A model generated the notes under the pieces. The model was not told the DNA's origin, did not search any database, and worked only from the letters and a program-made list of their open reading frames with translations. From positions 1 to 62,946 of the forward strand of contig JACGCK010000237.1 of the NCBI GenBank assembly GCA_014925825.1: a DNA stretch of 62,946 bases. Reading direction: 5' to 3'. Positions within the stretch are counted from its first letter, which is position 1; each line of letters begins with the position of its first letter. Shown piece after piece: positions 1 to 9,040 of the stretch. A program made the translations under genes and the position numbers. Source of the stretch: Pholiota molesta. Its lineage: Eukaryota; Basidiomycota; Agaricomycetes; Agaricales; Strophariaceae.

Positions 1-834
1 TATACAGAAAGCCTCCATACACCTCAGAACATATTACGACACACGTGGAATGCAATCGCGCGAATGCGCACAGAGCCGCCGCGCCGCGCCGCGTACGCAC
101 TCAGAACAGGAGCCGCGGGTAGTCACGTGACCCGACGAACTTGGACGCAAGTCGCGCGCCGCCGTATACGGGCTCGCACAGCACTCTCAGGACGTCGCTA
201 CATGGTCTAGAACGTCTCGAATACGTACGGAACTCGTTCCAAATATTATTCGACAACTTACTGCGTCGGAATTCCGTCCGCACGCACATGCGCTCGAGTG
301 TGCGCTTAAGCGCTCTATTTTTAGTTTTCTTATTCTCTAGCTCGCCGTCGCATGTGCGCGCCGCGCTCCCCTGTGCCCCTATCGTCCTTTTCCACATGCC
401 TTTCGTATCTAGCCTTTCGGACAGTCTACCTCGCACCTTCCTACCGTTTTAGATAAATTAAATCCGAGCTATAGCTTCCGTAGTATTTAAATCCCTGTAA
501 CTCAGTAAAATAAAGAAGACACTTTCCCCCCAGTTTCCAGCTTAGTTTCAGTTCGTCTCTCGTCGCGTCCTCGTCCCCACTGCGTTCCCCATCATTCCAC
601 ACCGCGCTGCGTCTCTCTCATATTTTATTTCACTCTCGTCGCACAGTTCTAGCTAAATTCCGTCACTCCTTCATCCCATCGCTCTCGCAACTCAATATAC
701 ACCGTAAACACCGTCGCGCCACGTCACACACCTCGTCGCACCTTTCGCCACTGATAGACCTTGATTGGGACGCCCTTGAACCCCGTACTCGCAACCTCGT
801 AGCCCCTCACGTCGTGGCTTTTGGTTTTGTGGTT
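1..834. other. Left flank, no supported gene; LTR-like signals
   Basis: I see no credible gene here. On the plus strand a TATA-like TATTTAAAT (484-492) is followed by AATAAA (509-514) and a pyrimidine-rich stretch, an arrangement seen in LTRs. A short open frame at about 720-813 then meets sequence that reads as coding on the opposite strand. A GTCACGTGAC palindrome lies near 121-130, and a related GGTCATGTGACC lies just beyond the pol stop near 1380-1391. I could not pair this region with a second copy, so an LTR is only suspected. Confidence 0.3.
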
Positions 835-1271
835 TTAGATTATATTCGCCACATTCCGCACCCTACACGACACTTGGCACATCAGCGTTACTTGACGGCC
901 TCCATACGACCGTTGTGGAGGCGGTCGTGGGGGCGCATAGCCCTCGCTGCTCATTCCTGTTCGTGGTCTCTGATGGTCCTGGCCCATCATTGTTGCTCCC
1001 GGATATTGCCTTTCCCCTGGATATGCTTGACTCCTGGGCTGTCTCGGTGGGTTCCTTTCCTCCTGGTGTTGATAGGGTGATCCCATCATTGGAGCATTTG
1101 GGTTTGCGTACCCAAATTCCGTATTTGCGTTTGGGTTTGAGTACCCAAAGGCGTCTTGCTGTCGCTGTACTCCTCTATCTCCCCCCCACCAGTTCCGTGC
1201 GTGCCCCGGAACGAACCTCGTCCCCTGCCTCGCTTGCCCCCTCGTGCGGTGTTCCAGCCTGCGTTGTCCAT
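835..1271 (-). pseudogene. RGG/Gly-Gln-Asn-rich low-complexity ORF, frameshifted
   Basis: Reading leftward from 1271, the frame begins with an RGG/RGRG-type basic glycine-rich stretch. After a run of seven G (about 1184-1190) it shifts into a second frame rich in Q, N, P, G and Y, with a duplicated GY-NPN motif, down to about 885. Adding one base in the G run would join the halves into one roughly 130-residue low-complexity protein. The frame ends at Q followed by GTAACG, which could be a splice donor. It lies just downstream of, and on the same strand as, the retroelement pol ORF. Such composition resembles RNA-binding or prion-like tails, but I recognise no family. It could be an extra retroelement ORF or a captured host exon. 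Confidence 0.4.
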
Positions 1272-1399
1272 TCGTTTTGCGTATGCTTTAGTTCGAATAG
1301 TTGTTGTAATGAATCCACAGAGTCGATTCGCTGGTCGCGTACTAGCGTTAGGACTCCGCTAGTAATTCATGATGGCTTTGGTCATGTGACCGTTCCGCC

Positions 1400-2522
1400 T
1401 CATTCTCGTCTCGCAAGTTGGGACGGGCGCTTAACGCCTTGTAGTTCGAGATACCTATCTAATGCCTCGAGGTTTTTACATTCTGCATGGGGCTCCCATG
1501 TAGTATCTCCTCCCGTCCACCTCACTTCATATTCCAATCGTCGCTCCCGTGTCCAACGATGACCCAAAATGTCATCGACAAACCACTCCTGGTCGTCTTC
1601 GGCGCCGAAGTCATACGGTTCAGGCTGCATGCGATTGGGAAATAGTGCATCATCCGATGGGTGATACGGTCGTAGCAGTGATGCGTGGAACGTAGGGTGG
1701 ATCCTACGGCTCTGTAACGCCGTAGGTAGTTGCAGGGTGTAGGTAGATGTTTTTGGATACGCATCCAAGATTTTATATGGTCCAATAAATTTAGGGCAGA
1801 GTTTCCGTGCTCTGCTCTTTGCAATATTTAAATTTTTTGTGGAGAGATAGACTAGGTCGCCCGCTCGTAGTTGCAGCTCCTTGCCGCGATGCTTGTTCGC
1901 CGCATGCGTTTGCAACGTACGAGCTTCAATTATAGCGTCATGCGCTTCTGCCAAGTTTTCGAGAGCGTTCTGTGCAAAGGTCTTTATACCCTTTGCCACT
2001 CCCTCGTGTTGTCTGATTTCTTTTATCATTGATGGCATATACCCACCATTCAGTTCAAATGGTGCGTACTTCGTAGTTTCGGAAATGCTGGCATTAATTG
2101 CAAATTCTGTTATTGCCACCTTGTCTACCCAATTTTTCTGATTCGCATGGACCAGTGTTCTGAATATTTGTCCTACATTTTTATTCGCTCGTTCTGTCTG
2201 GCCATCGGTTTGTGGATGGAATGACGTAGACATCATAAGTTTAGCGCCCAGCAGCTTGTGTAGTTCACGCCACCATTTGGACGTGAACTTGGAATCGCGA
2301 TCGCTAACGATCGAACTAGGCAGTCCATGTAATCTTACGATTTCTCGTAAATATATCCATGATAGTTCGGATGCCTTAGTGGTCGTATTAACTGGGATCA
2401 GATGTACCATACTGGTCATTCGGCAAATTATGACCCAAAGATAATTAAATCCCTGTGATTCGGGGAATGGCCCTATAAAATCCATTCCAATTGAGTCCCA
2501 AGGCTTCGTTGGCACCGGCAAC
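1400..2522 (-). pseudogene. Pol 3' portion: integrase core and chromodomain
   Basis: This is the C-terminal piece of the split pol. It opens with the LPVPTKPWDSIGMDF segment that starts a Ty3 integrase core. The catalytic D,D,E set is visible in GMDF, VSDRD and GQTERANK. A GPY/F-type module (KFIGPYKI) follows, then a chromodomain-like end with VDDILGHR, YEVRW and TTWEPH before the stop at 1400. Chromodomain integrases direct insertion into heterochromatin in related fungal elements. The piece has no start codon of its own, because it continues the frame that breaks at 6185. No further disabling mutation is seen in it. Confidence 0.92.
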
Positions 2523-2544
2523 GAATGTAATTACGAGTCTTTAC

Positions 2545-2745
2545 GCAGTAAAGTGAGTTCTTTTCACCGAGCAAAAAAAAACGTACGCGCTGTTGACCCC
2601 CATCACTGATGCCATCAATCACGCCATTTGTCACGTGTCGGTCCTTCTATTTTTAAATAGTGTGTTTGTTCCCATCAGTTATGTTGTGATCCCATTTATT
2701 ATATAAGCATAGCATTTGTGCAATGCTTATATAACATGTTCCCAT
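2545..2745 (+). repeat. Left-end direct repeat, copy 1
   Basis: The block begins GCAGTAAAGTGAGTTCTTTT, runs through an A tract and TTAAATAGTGTGTTTGTTCC, and ends with a small hairpin (ATATAAGCAT ... ATGCTTATAT). It recurs at 5259-5432 in the same orientation, with an internal length difference of about 25-30 bp. It probably marks the left terminus of one element family present twice. Confidence 0.8.
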
Positions 2746-2825
2746 GAATGCTATGGGTAATATAAACATTTAAATCACATATTGTTCACAACATCAACAA
2801 GCTAATATATTTCTTATCCAGTATA

Positions 2826-3184
2826 CTGTACTATTTCGACCGCCCGTTCACATCACGCATCACAGGGTGTCGTGAACTGAACAAATACACATTTCGTCAC
2901 GCATCACGGACATGAGTGAACATTTCCCAAAACAAGATTTTGCAGGCTCTAAGACTGCAAAAATTTTCTATGTGCACTATTTGGTACTATAAAGCTACGA
3001 GGTCCAAAAAACCCTTCAACATTCCTGTAGCAGCACTGAATGAGAGTTGGATTGGTCATTTTTGGCTTTCCCAATGAACAATTTTTTTTCATGTCACACA
3101 TCACCATGAGGTCTGAACATCGGTCCCAGTGAACTTTGGGCATCACGCATCACAGGGCGTGAACGATTGGTCGAAATAGTACAG
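2826..3184. mobile_element. 359-bp MITE with TA target duplication, Tc1/mariner-like
   Basis: Inverted ends CTGTACTATTTCGACC and GGTCGAAATAGTACAG are flanked on both sides by TA (2824-2825 and 3185-3186). Inward, the arms share CGTTCAC and the CACGCATCACAGGG segment. There is no ORF of note. TA duplication plus perfect 16-bp ends fits a non-autonomous Tc1/mariner-type element. It sits inside the region following left-end repeat copy 1. Confidence 0.75.
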
Positions 3185-3298
3185 TACATACACTGGCACT
3201 ATTGCTGATTTTGTTCCCGCAGTTGCAGTCTTCATTTGTCCGTTCTATTTTCGGTCCACTGCAGTTGGTCTTGTTACCCATTTTCGAACACGGAGCGG

Positions 3299-3335
3299 GC
3301 CGTTGCTTCACGAGGCAATACAAGTCCTTTTCTAC
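3299..3335 (+). repeat. Diverged copy of the right-terminal hairpin arm
   Basis: The segment GGCCGTTGCTTCACGAGGC followed by AATACAAGTCC resembles the left arm of the hairpin at 6084-6116, in the same orientation. It may mark the decayed right end of the unit that starts at 2545. Confidence 0.45.
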
Positions 3336-4082
3336 CGTTTTTTCTGCTTTTTCTTAATGTATGTTTTGGTTGTTATTAACGATATAATAAATACACAATT
3401 TCTATGATACAGCCTATGCAAACATACCTACATTCTTATGATTGGGAACTTCATTAAATAACAAACAGTTTAGGGACTTTGCTATAGGTGCACAGGTGTC
3501 TACAAGTGCCCACCAAACACCATCAGATCGCGTCTCTCCGCCACAGAACCCTGCATACTGCAGAATTCCTAGCAGGTAAGAGACGGTATTGTGATGGGAC
3601 AGGGACACCCTCCACCATTCACGCGTCAGCTGTTCGACCACCGCCATTCGTGTCATCATCCCCGAAGCGATGTTCGTGCCGCTGTTGTGCGCGCCACCCA
3701 TTCGTGTGCCACCTCGCCCGTCATGTAGGGTCGTCTGTGGCGCGCCTTTTTCCGGCGTTGGTCAAGAGTGGTGGTCCGTTGTGGACCATTGTTGGCTTGC
3801 TCCTGTGATGCTCGTTCGGTGCGTCAGCGATCGGTAAAGTGCCGTCGTCGTTCCACTCCGGCCTGCTAGCAGGTCCGTGATGCCTGCGCGCACGATGGCG
3901 CCGGGGGTATACGCGGACGCGTTCAGGAAACTCCTGAGGTACGTATGCGGGTCGCAACTGAATGCGCTGGGCGCGGCGTATGCAGAGATGGCGCCGTGGC
4001 TCGGGTGAATTGCAGTTTGAATGGGGCGGCGAGCTCTGGCGTCGCCGTCAAACTGCGCCGGCAACGAGCTGGGCCGTCACGC

Positions 4083-5135
4083 GCGGCGGGTGTGTGCCGG
4101 CGTGGTGTTGGGTGGACCTGCGTGCACCGCGGTGGGCGTGCTAAGGTGGCGGCGCTGGGGCGCCTTTCCCGCCTGAAAGGGCCTACGGTGTTGTGGATAT
4201 GGGTTAGCACAATTGGAGGAGAGCGGCGACGCATGCACCTGGGGCGCCGTGCTCGATGGCGCCTCCACATTCTACTACGGCTCTCGTGGGGGCGGTCCTT
4301 GTCCTCCGCGGTGCCTCCGTCACCCTCTGCGGCCCACCCCGCGTTGGTTTTTGGGTGGGGTGGGCTGCGCGTTCGCGCTCGTCAGCGGCTGGTGGTGACG
4401 TGGCGCGTGTGGGTTGGCGGCTGGCGGCAGTGCGCGTGTTCGGCGGTTCCAGCCACCGTAGCTGCTGGACGCGAGATGGACATAGGCGGGGAGGGGGATG
4501 GCGTGGCAGTGGGGACGGTTGTGGCGGGAAATAAAGAGGCGACGACACGGATGTGATTGATTATTTGATGCCAACACGGCATCAAATGGCAAAGGGAAAA
4601 CAAAGAAAACGCCAAAAAAGGCGATTCCCGCGGTATTCCTAATTTGGAACGACGTCAGAGAACGTGCAAAACATCGGTTTAAAAGAACGATTCCTTAAAT
4701 AGGAATCGTAATTAAAATAAACGATTCCTATAAATCGGAATCGTAATCTATAATGACCTAACCTGGGCTATTTTTATTATGACACGTGTTTATGACGTAT
4801 AGGCGTACAAAAACCCCAAAGTTGGGTGTTTTGTACGCGTATACGTCATAATGTCTAAGACACACTTTCCATCCACCCTGCTCCCTTCGCGCAGAAGAGG
4901 GCACACTGCAATGATTTTGTCGGTTTGGAAGCGCCGTCGAGCACCGCGACCCAATGTGTCCGCCCCCGCTCCCTGCCAATTGGTCTTAACCCTAACCCAC
5001 TTTCTACCCCATCACCATCATCCACCCATATGCCCTTTCCGACGGCAAAGGTGCCCCAGCGCCGCCACGTTAGCACGCCCACCGCGGTGCATGCAGGTCC
5101 ACCCGACACCACGCCGGCACACACCCGCGGGTAGA
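4083..5135. repeat. GC-rich inverted duplication (arms 4083-4275 and 4925-5135)
   Basis: The left arm (GTGTGTGCCGGCGTGGTGTT..., GTGCACCGCGGTGGGCGTGC...) recurs in reverse complement at 5040-5135. Further in, the GTGCTCGATGGCGC segment near 4252 is mirrored near 4927-4945. The arms are clearly diverged. They are far more GC-rich than the AT-rich sequence around them. The space between holds short IRs (TTTGATGCC/GGCATCAAA near 4564-4588) and a hairpin. Several overlapping ORFs in the arms look like GC-driven chance frames. It may be a foldback element or duplicated filler. Confidence 0.7.
4791..4850. repeat. 21-bp-arm hairpin
   Basis: TATGACGTATAGGCGTACAAA at 4791-4811 matches the reverse complement of 4830-4850 at 20 of 21 positions, with an 18-base spacer. 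It lies between the arms of the GC-rich inverted duplication and could be the end of, or a whole, small palindromic element. Confidence 0.8.
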
Positions 5136-5258
5136 TTACAATCTATGTAGTTGAGATTTAAGTATATTAAATTTGCTGTGTAACAAGCCTTTTTACTTAA
5201 TATTTGCGTAAATTCATTGATGTATAGGCAAATGTGGTCAAGTAGTCTAGTTTCTACT

Positions 5259-5432
5259 GCAGTAAAGTGAGTTCTTTTCAACCAGCAAAAAAAAAAGTCC
5301 GCTCTGTTATCCCTATTACTGATGCCAGTCCTTCTTTGCTTTAAATAGTGTGTTTGTTCCCATCAGTGATGTTTTGATCCCACTTATTATATAAGCATAG
5401 CATTTGTGCAATGCTTATATAACATGTTTCCA
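5259..5432 (+). repeat. Left-end direct repeat, copy 2
   Basis: This is the second copy of the 2545-2745 block, sharing its start, A tract, TAAATAGTGTGTTTGTTCCC segment and terminal ATATAAGCAT/ATGCTTATAT hairpin. It lies directly upstream of the peptidase-like ORF at 5451-6002. Copy 2 through 6181 may therefore be a more complete unit of the family. Confidence 0.8.
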
Positions 5433-5450
5433 CGGATTACACGCTCAGAT

Positions 5451-6002
5451 TGAGATACACTGATATACTTTGCCCACATTTGTGAAACGTGTAATAACTG
5501 TAATGACAGTCATAACCTGCTTAGTAGAAAAATTGATTATAAAATACCTATTCTGAAAATAGATGATGCCCACACCGGATCACCAAGGCGATTGATATCA
5601 AATTTCATTCGATGGAAAATTGATCATATAACTACCAAAGAATGTCAAAATTGTATACTTAATAATGAGCAGGGATACTATAGACAAACATGGATAACTG
5701 ATTATATACCTGATATAATTGTATGTGAAATTCTGGATGACAATGATATTGAACCTGATGTAGAAATAATTTTAAATCATAATGGACAACCAAACTATCG
5801 GTATCTATGCGGGATAATATATGGTGGAGGAGGACACTTTCAATCAAGATTTATTGATAAATCAGGTACAGTTTGGTTTCATGATGGTTTACTTAATGAA
5901 GGCAAATGTAAGAAAGAGAAAACCATTGATCTTCTATCAGATACCAAATGGCTTAAAAATTCAGATGACAAGCATATGGCATATTGCATATACAGAAAAT
6001 AA
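5451..6002 (+). CDS. Partial ORF with USP/peptidase-like C-terminal segment
   Basis: The frame is open from a stop near 5450 to TAA at 6000-6002, about 183 residues. The first ATG-like start in the frame is an internal ATA at 5592, so the piece is probably a 3' exon or truncated gene. The first part carries clustered cysteines (CETCNNC, later KECQNC), suggesting metal binding. The later part has the segment YRYLCGIIYGGGGHFQSRFI followed by WFHDGL. That layout resembles the His-containing end of ubiquitin-specific-protease-like domains found in fungal mobile-element proteins. No N-terminal catalytic Cys box is present. Its strong AT bias differs from host genes. Confidence 0.5.
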
Positions 6003-6083
6003 AAACTGAATAAAATATAGTTACAATTTATGTATTTTAGTAGTTGTATGAGTAGGTCATGTATTTTAGTAATTGTGTTAATA

Positions 6084-6179
6084 GGCCATTGCTTCACATG
6101 GCAATACAGTCTTTACATTTATTACAACTGTTAAGTTTAATTTGTGTAAAGACTCGTATTGCCATGCGAAGCAATGGCC
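6084..6179. repeat. Terminal hairpin of the inserted element
   Basis: Arms 6084-6116 and 6146-6179 are inverted copies of about 33 bp with three differences (GGCCATTGCTTC.CATGGC..., then AGTCTTTAC), with a 29-base loop. The outer arm ends within 2 bp of the insertion boundary. The left boundary of the insertion carries ACGAGTCTTTAC at 2533-2544, shared with the outer arm. Confidence 0.8.
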
Positions 6180-6184
6180 CACAA

Positions 6185-9037
6185 CACAAGTTTCCCAGCT
6201 GGTGCTTGTGTTGATGATTTGGATCGTTGACATAGCTCGCAGGTGCGACAGAATCCCCTTACATCTTTCACAATATGTGGCCACCAATACCATCTCCGTA
6301 CGTATTCCGCCGTACGTTGATCTCCGAAATGTCCTACAATTTCGTGGGCTTGAGTTATGATGTTTGTTATCATATCTCTGTTTCGCGGTATGCATGTTAC
6401 ATTGTTCTCATGATGGTTCTTATACCATATTATCCCATCTTTGACTTCAAAGCTGGCGTGCTCATCTGGATTATTCAGTACAATACTGAATAATTTATCA
6501 TTTTGATATTCCTTCTTGATATCTGCAATGAACGCATCATCATTGGCCAGCTTCGGTGCTGGTAGTGTGTTTCTTCCAAACACTACATCTCCAAGTGTAG
6601 CTTCTTCGCGTTCTTCTCGATCGTTCGAGTCGATCGTTGTTTTATTACTTTCTGGCCCGTTTGGCAAATCTGAAGATTCTGCTTCTTTCATTTCCTCAGC
6701 CTCGTGCTCGCGTTCTTCACGCTTATCACTTAGGCGCTTACTGCGTCTAATTTCTAGTGCTCGTAGGGCTCGTACTTCTATAACGCGATCTTTTATCTCG
6801 TTATATCGTTCACGCGGCAGATCGTCCCCATTTGGATCGATTCTTGCATCGGCACGTACATATTCATGTGGTGCATGTATATCTGCACTTGTATCACTTT
6901 CGTAGTATCGTGATAAACAATCCGCGATTTTATTCAATTCACCCTTGATATATGTTATATCGAAATCGAATCTTGACATGTAGTCGGTCCATCGTCGTTG
7001 ACGATGAGATAAGTGCGCTTGTGTTTTGAAAAACTCAAGAGCTTTATGGTCGGTTATGACATGTATTCGGTTTCCGACCAGTTTATCCTCCCATTTAATA
7101 AGAGACTCTAATATAGCCAATGTTTCAAGTTCGTGTACAGCATAATTTTGCTGTGCACTAGTGAACTTTTTTGACATAAATCCTGCAGGTCGACATTGTT
7201 GCCATGATGGTCCCTGACCATACATTGCTCCTACGCCAGTTTTCGATGCATCACATATAAGCCATATTGGTTCTTTGTCTTTTGAATCAATAGGCCGAAT
7301 TATAGGTGTTTTACAGCAGATGCGTTTGATCATATCAAAACATCGCTGGTGTAATGGTCTCCAGTGAAATGGTGCCCCATTCATCGTCATAGCCAATAAC
7401 GGTCCTGTATACGCTGATATATTTGGTAGGAAGTTGCCTACGTAGTTGACGAGGCCAACAAATCGTTGTATATCCGTATAATTTCTTGGTACGCGCCATT
7501 CTCTGATACGTTCCAGTTTGTCCGCATCAGGATGTATGCCTTGGTCATCAATAATATGTCCAAGGCAGTCAATTTTCTCTGCGTACAACTCGCATTTCTT
7601 CCATTTAAGAAATAGTTGATTTACACGTAATTTTTCGAACACGTATTTGAGATGTTTCTCATGTTCTTCTATCGTGTCTGAGAAGATGAATATGTCATCT
7701 AAATACACATGCATGAATCGTCCTATGGCATCTCTAAAGATTGATGTCATAAGTCGTTGAAATGTCGCTGGTGCATTGCAGTCCCCTATTTGAACTACGT
7801 TACTGACCATCGTCCCTGCGATGGTTGCGAATGCTGTTTTGTGTACGTCCTCTGGCCGTACTCTCACTTGTTCATATGCATCTGATAGATCGATTTTCGA
7901 TCTTATTTTTCCTCTAGCTACATCTTCTCGTATTACATCCTGGTCGGGTAAAGGCGTTACGTCCTTTACTGTGTTGTCGTTTCTCTGTCGAGCGTCTACT
8001 ACCGTTCGTAGGCGCCCATCTTTTTTCGGCAGACACATCATTGGTGCGGCCTGATCGCACGACTTGGCTTCCCACCATCCGGCATCGACATATCTGTTGA
8101 GTTTTTCATAGAACTCTCCTCGTAACGCTGTCGGGCATCTTGGCAAATGATATGTGTATCGTTTATTCTCATCAATTAAGTGAATTTCATGATTCACTTC
8201 TCGGAATGGAGGTAATACCTCCTTCACTCCTTGTACTAGTTCATAGTACTCGTCGTGCCATTGTTGTCTTAGTCGAGGATAATCCTCCTCGCTTAATTCT
8301 ATAGCCCGTCCTTTGCCTTTATCTGGTTTTCTATCCAGTGGCTTTCGATGACGTATTTTTGGTTCGTCAAACCTCTCTCGTAGCTCCTTAATGGATGTTA
8401 CCCATTCTTCTCCTGCTGGCTCCAATCGGACTACCGATTGTGCGTGTAAACGTTCTCGTTCATTTTGGTCAGGAAACCATTTCCCTGTAAATTCTACCGC
8501 CTTGGATATTTCTTCCTCTTTAGGTGTCCTATAGAATTCGCCATATGGTCGAAATCTTGTCCAATCGCTTGCGCGCATGTCTGATATAACAGCATTCCAC
8601 TCATTTGGCATCCTAGGGTCTGGTACCCATTCATATTGGGGTGGTGGCATTGGCCTATCCCAGAATGATTTCTTTAATAATGGTTCTTCATCCTTGGTTA
8701 TTGGATTTTTATCCCATTCCTCATTCTGTTGTTTCTCTTCGTCGTCCGTTATAAGGTCTTCGACCTTAGTTTTAGATGATGTTGGTTGACAATATGATTC
8801 TTCCATGGTTTCACCATGGGTTTCCTTCTGGACTCTATGTTTCTTTGTATGAATTTTGTCATTCATACTTTCATTCGCTTTATTTTTTCCTTTATCATCC
8901 TTTTCCCCCCCCTTGGGAAGAGTTTGGAACTCTTCCTCACTTAGCATTACATGTGGAGTATCATGGGGCAGTGATGGTATATAGCGCCCATCATTCTCGT
9001 CCTCGACTTCCTCAACTGATGCCTTGGGGTTCGCTAG
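6185..9037 (-). pseudogene. Pol 5' portion: reverse transcriptase, RNase H, integrase zinc-binding domain
   Basis: From the UGA at 9038-9040 the frame continues through a 31-codon linker and a charged region. The reverse transcriptase follows, with the catalytic YLDD in FMHVYLDDIFIF, then RNase H with the DASKTGVGA motif, an acidic linker, and the HHCC zinc-binding domain of integrase (HEIVGHFGD ... CRTCELC). The reading breaks after QAPAGKLVL at 6185. The next native residues, PVPTKPW, are found 3.66 kb away at 2519. The first internal ATG is at 8947, but the frame is open back to the UGA. Domain order and motifs are those of Ty3 pol. Confidence 0.92.
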
Positions 9038-9040
9038 TCA
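9035..9040 (-). promoter_or_regulatory. UGA CUA junction between gag-protease and pol, candidate readthrough stop
   Basis: On the minus strand the codons read GAG, TGA, CTA, GCG. The frame before and after TGA is continuous: the stop and the first ATG of the pol ORF (8947) are exactly 31 codons apart, with no other stop between them. UGA followed by CUA is an established leaky stop context in other systems. The same arrangement could be a simple nonsense mutation of a once fused gag-pol. Only copies elsewhere in the genome would tell. Confidence 0.55.

Larger units (their letters stand above)
2523..6181. mobile_element. Composite insertion inside pol, flanked by CAAC
   Basis: The bases CAAC occur at 2519-2522 and at 6182-6185. 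Removing 2523-6181 plus one CAAC restores the expected pol codons (...GKLVL joined to PVPTKPW...), so these are the insertion limits within a base or two. The insert is a composite. It holds two direct copies of one left-end sequence, a TA-flanked MITE, a GC-rich inverted duplication, a 21-bp hairpin, a peptidase-like ORF and a terminal hairpin at the right edge. A 4-bp duplication could be chance. The class of the outer element is unknown. Confidence 0.75.

Noticed and set aside
1..1399. 3' LTR of the Ty3 element
   Set aside because: No matching copy at the 5' side and TATA/AATAAA order on the opposite strand; cannot be defended.
3721..4615. Multiple overlapping ORFs of 60-200 codons on both strands
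   Set aside because: GC-rich inverted duplication yields open frames everywhere; none has a domain.
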